Assembly (NCBI GenBank): GCA_036266155.1
Contig: DATANR010000145.1
Span: forward strand, 1-51,988
Reading direction: 5' to 3'
Length of the DNA: 51,988 nt
Source of the DNA: SIAJ01 sp036266155
Lineage (GTDB): Bacteria; Planctomycetota; Planctomycetia; Gemmatales; Gemmataceae
Shown here: positions 51,791 to 51,988 of the stretch, in pieces
Layout of the letters: every line of letters begins with the position of its first letter
Numbering within the stretch: the stretch's first letter is position 1
Program-made: the position numbers and the translations under genes
Notes under the pieces: model-generated
The model's input: the letters and a program-made list of their open reading frames with translations, nothing else
Databases searched by the model: none
What the model was told of the DNA's origin: nothing

Positions 51791-51988
51791 GCGTGTCGCG
51801 CCGCCATCCGGGAGGCAAATCCGGGGCTTCGTGGCGCTAGAATTTCTCGGGACTGTCGCATTCGGGTCTCTGGCATAGTGAACAGGTTTGACAGTTGGTC
51901 CCATGAGCAGCCTGTCTCAATGCAGCGAATAACAGCTTTGGAGATAACTGGTTACGACTCGTTAACTGGACCGAAGTGCGCCAGTGGC
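51791..51988. other. Right-end region without identifiable gene
   Basis: About 200 bp to the window edge. No start with coding support, repeat or RNA structure could be recognised. A gene may begin beyond the edge. Confidence 0.4.

Overview
This 52 kb window looks like chromosomal DNA of a planctomycete, most likely of the Gemmata group (Gemmataceae). The base composition is GC-rich. Two secreted proteins carry the planctomycete-type N-terminal motif (LNVEALEGRDVP, LFVETLESRVNP). There is a giant zinc-ribbon/leucine-rich-repeat (LRR) membrane protein, a short LRR protein built on the GTKVTDAGLKDLAALK repeat, a PQQ-like beta-propeller, and many intergenic palindromes. I saw no rRNA, tRNA or CRISPR array. 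The taxonomic call is an inference from protein style, not from a marker-gene search.

Layout. 1-6.4 kb: a cluster of short hairpins, a secreted GH6 cellulase and the giant LRR protein. 6.6-10.5 kb: a small TfoX-like protein, a DinB protein, a PQQ-propeller protein and an RTX-repeat protein whose C-terminal half looks like a calpain protease that has lost catalytic residues. 10.8-16.3 kb (minus strand): clpS, an FHA-GAF-PP2C phosphatase, and a three-gene ABC-2 exporter operon. 16.4-23.7 kb (plus strand): alanine dehydrogenase, a GT39-type glycosyltransferase with an in-frame palindrome insertion, xseA-xseB, a prenyl diphosphate synthase and dxs (DNA maintenance and isoprenoid precursors). 23.7-26.1 kb: small accessory genes, namely a 92-aa protein with a retropepsin-like protease, a PPP-type phosphatase, a 99-aa protein with an HNH endonuclease, and a small membrane protein. 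26.3-30.2 kb: an EF-hand protein and a secreted GH44-FN3-FN3-PA14 cellulase. 30.3-37.4 kb: NAD kinase, an ABC-2 permease, an ABC exporter with a degenerate ATP site, an inositol-phosphatase-family enzyme and an unknown secreted protein. 37.4-41.9 kb: a second retropepsin-like protein, a thioredoxin/TPR protein, a XerC-type recombinase and a Tat-exported sugar isomerase/epimerase-like protein. 42.0-43.4 kb: a secreted NucA-type nuclease with its NuiA-type inhibitor. 43.5-48.1 kb: a membrane protein, a degenerate VapBC-like pair placed between two copies of the fumC 3' end, fumC, a TauE/SafE permease and a dehydrogenase. 48.5-52 kb: an HtrA-like protease, a nonsense-interrupted membrane gene abutting a truncated Rpn-family gene, and a short LRR gene made of six 72-nt DNA repeats.

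The most unusual items are: (i) an 802-bp block carrying the VapBC-like pair, bounded by 40-nt direct repeats of the fumC C-terminal coding end, with substitutions at catalytic positions of the toxin; (ii) the pseudo-calpain fused to RTX repeats; (iii) the ABC exporter lacking a Walker A lysine; (iv) retropepsin-like proteases in two arrangements, one paired with a small protein and one fused to a small N-terminal domain; (v) the NucA/NuiA pair; (vi) palindromic elements inserted inside coding sequence. All functional statements rest on reading the sequence and knowledge of families; no search was run.
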